Assembly: GCA_964359435.1 (NCBI GenBank)
Contig: CAYHSY010000041.1
Span: 1-7,737 of the forward strand
DNA: 7,737 nucleotides
Source: CAYHSY01 sp964359435
GTDB lineage: Bacteria > Patescibacteriota > Minisyncoccia > UBA6257 > JAUSGH01
Direction: 5' to 3'
Shown here: in pieces, positions 6,483 through 7,737 of the stretch
Numbering within the stretch: the stretch's first letter is position 1
How the letters are laid out: every line of letters starts with the position of its first letter
Made by a program: the position numbers and the translations under genes
The notes under the pieces: model-generated
What the model was told of the DNA's origin: nothing
Databases searched by the model: none
The model's input: the letters and a program-made list of their open reading frames with translations, nothing else

Positions 6483-6614
6483 CGAAGTCGCAACTTTAGC
6501 ATAACTTTGTATACGATGTTTTTGTGTATGGTGTTATAGGGTTGTAGTGGGTTTTGACGCCTAGATTGATTACTGTTTATTTTCTCTCTGCTTTAACGAG
6601 TTCGGCTTTTCTCT

Positions 6615-6648
6615 AAACAAAAACCCGCTCATCGCTAAGATGTGGCGG
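6615..6648 (-). terminator. Intrinsic terminator overlapping the end of the 319-residue gene
   Basis: On the minus strand CCGC-CA-CATC (6648-6639) pairs with GATG-A-GCGG (6633-6625) around a five-base loop, with a small bulge. It is followed by GTTTTTGTTT (6624-6615). The stop codon TAG (6637-6635) lies in the loop, so the stem uses the last coding bases. Confidence 0.75.
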
Positions 6649-7594
6649 ATGGATTGGGTTTGCTGGTTTGCCGGGCGATTCTTTGGATTTGTTCCAGTTG
6701 TTCTGGGGGGATTTTAGACAAAACTTCTTTTTTGTCCTTAGCAAGAAGATACCTGGCTGTTTTTTGACCGAGATTTTGGATTATCTCAGCCATCAGTTTG
6801 TCTTTGAGCGTCGCGGTTTCTGCCGCAAGATCGGTAAAGGCGATCAATTTTGACCAAAGATCAAACAAATCATCAAAATCATTCCAGTGTTTGTTCCGTG
6901 CTTGGATTTGTTGTTGGCGCGTCTGGACAGCGGCGCATACGGTTCCTTGGGTTAGGCCGCTGTATGGACTATCCGGCGTTGAGCCAAGGCAACTCGCGAC
7001 GTCTTCGTGGTGTTTGGCTATCCGCTCGATACATCCGAATTTCTGCTCCTGTCCCAGTCGGATCATGGCCAGCACTATCTTGTTCTTTTCCGGAAAGCTA
7101 AAGCTGAACCAGATGTCACGACTGTCGATGCATTGCCACAGCATCTGCGGATTTTCCAGAGCTATGAATTTCTCAGCGAGGATGGCGATTGCCTCCGGAA
7201 TATCCCATATGCTCCCGACGCCCAACAAGAACAATGGCCATGATTCGCCCCATGTTTCGCATGGGCTTTTTTCTGTTATCATCCGGCAGAGCGCTATTTT
7301 CTTTTCCGTGCTTATCGGGATGTAACTGAACTCACTCCATTCTTTCGGATTTTCTGTCAGTTTCAACAAGTTAAACCCCAGAGAAGGACTCCCGAACTTG
7401 ATGATAAAATCGGCGAGCAGATTGGCCCCGCCGCATAATTGCAGTTCCCTCACGGACGTAAATAGCATTTGGCAGATATGCGTATTGCCTCTTTCCACCG
7501 CCTCTAAAGTATCGGGTAGACCTTCTTGGACGGCGATTTCGCCCAGGTGCCTCTCCGGCATGCTCTCGCCGTAAGAACTATAAACATGTCTCAT
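6635..7594 (-). CDS. Hypothetical protein, helix-rich, rich in Trp and Cys
   Basis: I do not recognise the family. The 319-residue protein has no signal peptide or clear membrane segment, so it is probably cytoplasmic. It has eight Trp and eight Cys, which is high for its size, but the cysteines are not in CxxC pairs and so do not form an evident zinc site. Secondary structure looks mostly helical, with repeated blocks such as IPEAIAILAEKFIALENPQM and a Gln/Arg/Asn-rich stretch (QTRQQQIQARNKHW). The C-terminal third is charged and may be a long helix pair, ending in a polar tail (QTSKPNPSATS). The start is the ATG at 7594, because AGGAGT lies seven bases upstream; an in-frame GTG at 7618 would add eight residues but lacks such a site. 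It ends in its own terminator. It does not obviously belong with the palindrome-flanked gene next to it. Confidence 0.75.
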   Translation of the reverse strand: MRHVYSSYGESMPERHLGEIAVQEGLPDTLEAVERGNTHICQMLFTSVRELQLCGGANLLADFIIKFGSPSLGFNLLKLTENPKEWSEFSYIPISTEKKIALCRMITEKSPCETWGESWPLFLLGVGSIWDIPEAIAILAEKFIALENPQMLWQCIDSRDIWFSFSFPEKNKIVLAMIRLGQEQKFGCIERIAKHHEDVASCLGSTPDSPYSGLTQGTVCAAVQTRQQQIQARNKHWNDFDDLFDLWSKLIAFTDLAAETATLKDKLMAEIIQNLGQKTARYLLAKDKKEVLSKIPPEQLEQIQRIARQTSKPNPSATS

Positions 7595-7601
7595 GTCGCG
7601 G

Positions 7602-7607
7602 ACTCCT
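7602..7607 (-). promoter_or_regulatory. Ribosome binding site that sets the start of the hypothetical gene
   Basis: AGGAGT on the minus strand, seven bases before the ATG at 7594. It lies inside the extended frame that would begin at the GTG at 7618, so the shorter start is favoured. Confidence 0.7.
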
Positions 7608-7688
7608 AGAACAGCCACGTTTGGATCTAATCACAGCATGATCAGAGCATAATCGGATTATTTGGCGTCTACAATCGAGGAGTGCATA

Positions 7689-7715
7689 ATGCCAGATACA
7701 TCCTGGACTCCATGA
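7689..7715 (+). other. Possible leader peptide of eight residues (MPDTSWTP)
   Basis: A very short frame with GAGGAG (7677-7682) six bases before its ATG, a better ribosome site than several real genes here. Its stop codon TGA (7713-7715) lies inside the 5' arm of the terminator hairpin that follows. A peptide this short has no sequence evidence of its own; the case rests on the ribosome site and its position. Confidence 0.3.
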
Positions 7716-7737
7716 AGCCTTAACTTCGTGGAGTTTT
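7707..7737 (+). terminator. Intrinsic terminator or attenuator hairpin at the window edge
   Basis: ACTCCATGAAG (7707-7717) pairs with CTTCGTGGAGT (7724-7734) with one G:T pair, around the loop CCTTAA, followed by T's that run to the window end. The T-run is on the plus strand only, so it would stop plus-strand transcription. No ordinary plus-strand gene precedes it within the window. Confidence 0.7.

Noticed and set aside
5740..6495. Target-site duplication around the palindrome-bounded segment
   Set aside because: Bases just outside the left palindrome (TTATAAAAT) and right palindrome (CGAAGTCGC) do not match, so insertion is not proven by this mark.
6524..6555. G-quadruplex in the G/T-rich tract
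   Set aside because: There are only two GGG runs and a few GG pairs; this does not meet the usual four-run pattern.
7616..7660. Promoter of the 319-residue gene (TTGTAG, 17 bases, TATGCT on the minus strand)
   Set aside because: Only 3/6 and 4/6 matches; too weak to list as a feature.

Overview
The window looks like a chromosomal stretch of a bacterium, most likely a Candidate Phyla Radiation / Patescibacteria (Parcubacteria-like) genome. That assignment is an inference. It rests on the style of the DnaE N-terminus, on a small stand-alone PaaX/Cas2-like protein of a kind common in those genomes, and on short intergenic gaps. TGA is used as a stop, so the code is the standard bacterial one. 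Start signals are mixed: the two protease genes and the right-hand hypothetical gene have clear Shine-Dalgarno sites, while rnhB and the Cas2-like gene have none.

Layout from left to right. Positions 1-2084 (minus) hold the first 694 codons of dnaE, the replicative DNA polymerase III alpha subunit, cut by the window edge. A strong intrinsic terminator separates it from the upstream gene. Positions 2165-3628 and 3780-5006 (both minus) are two paralogous exported or membrane-anchored serine proteases. Each has an N-terminal hydrophobic segment, a coiled coil, a trypsin-like domain with an intact His-Asp-Ser triad, and a C-terminal PDZ-like domain. An intrinsic terminator and a new promoter lie between them, so they are probably separate transcription units. 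After an AT-rich divergent gap, positions 5130-5750 (plus) encode a complete RNase HII (rnhB).

Positions 5754-6482 are the most unusual part. A 34-bp perfect palindrome and a 44-bp hairpin palindrome (20-bp arms, 4-nt centre) share the same core. They bracket one AT-rich minus-strand gene for a winged-helix plus Cas2-like protein of 187 residues. The gene also has 12-bp tandem repeats at both ends, with in-frame stop codons in the 3' set and -10-like boxes in the 5' set. No CRISPR array or other cas gene is present. The arrangement suggests a compact palindrome-bounded element, or a regulator with large dyad sites on both sides of its own gene.

Positions 6635-7594 (minus) encode an unrecognised soluble, helix-rich 319-residue protein ending in an intrinsic terminator. 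At the right edge a plus-strand eight-codon reading frame with a good ribosome site runs into a terminator hairpin, a layout that resembles a leader peptide with an attenuator. No gap without a gene exceeds 300 bases. Functionally, dnaE and rnhB are replication/repair housekeeping genes, the proteases act outside the membrane, and the palindrome-flanked gene looks like an accessory insertion between rnhB and the hypothetical gene.
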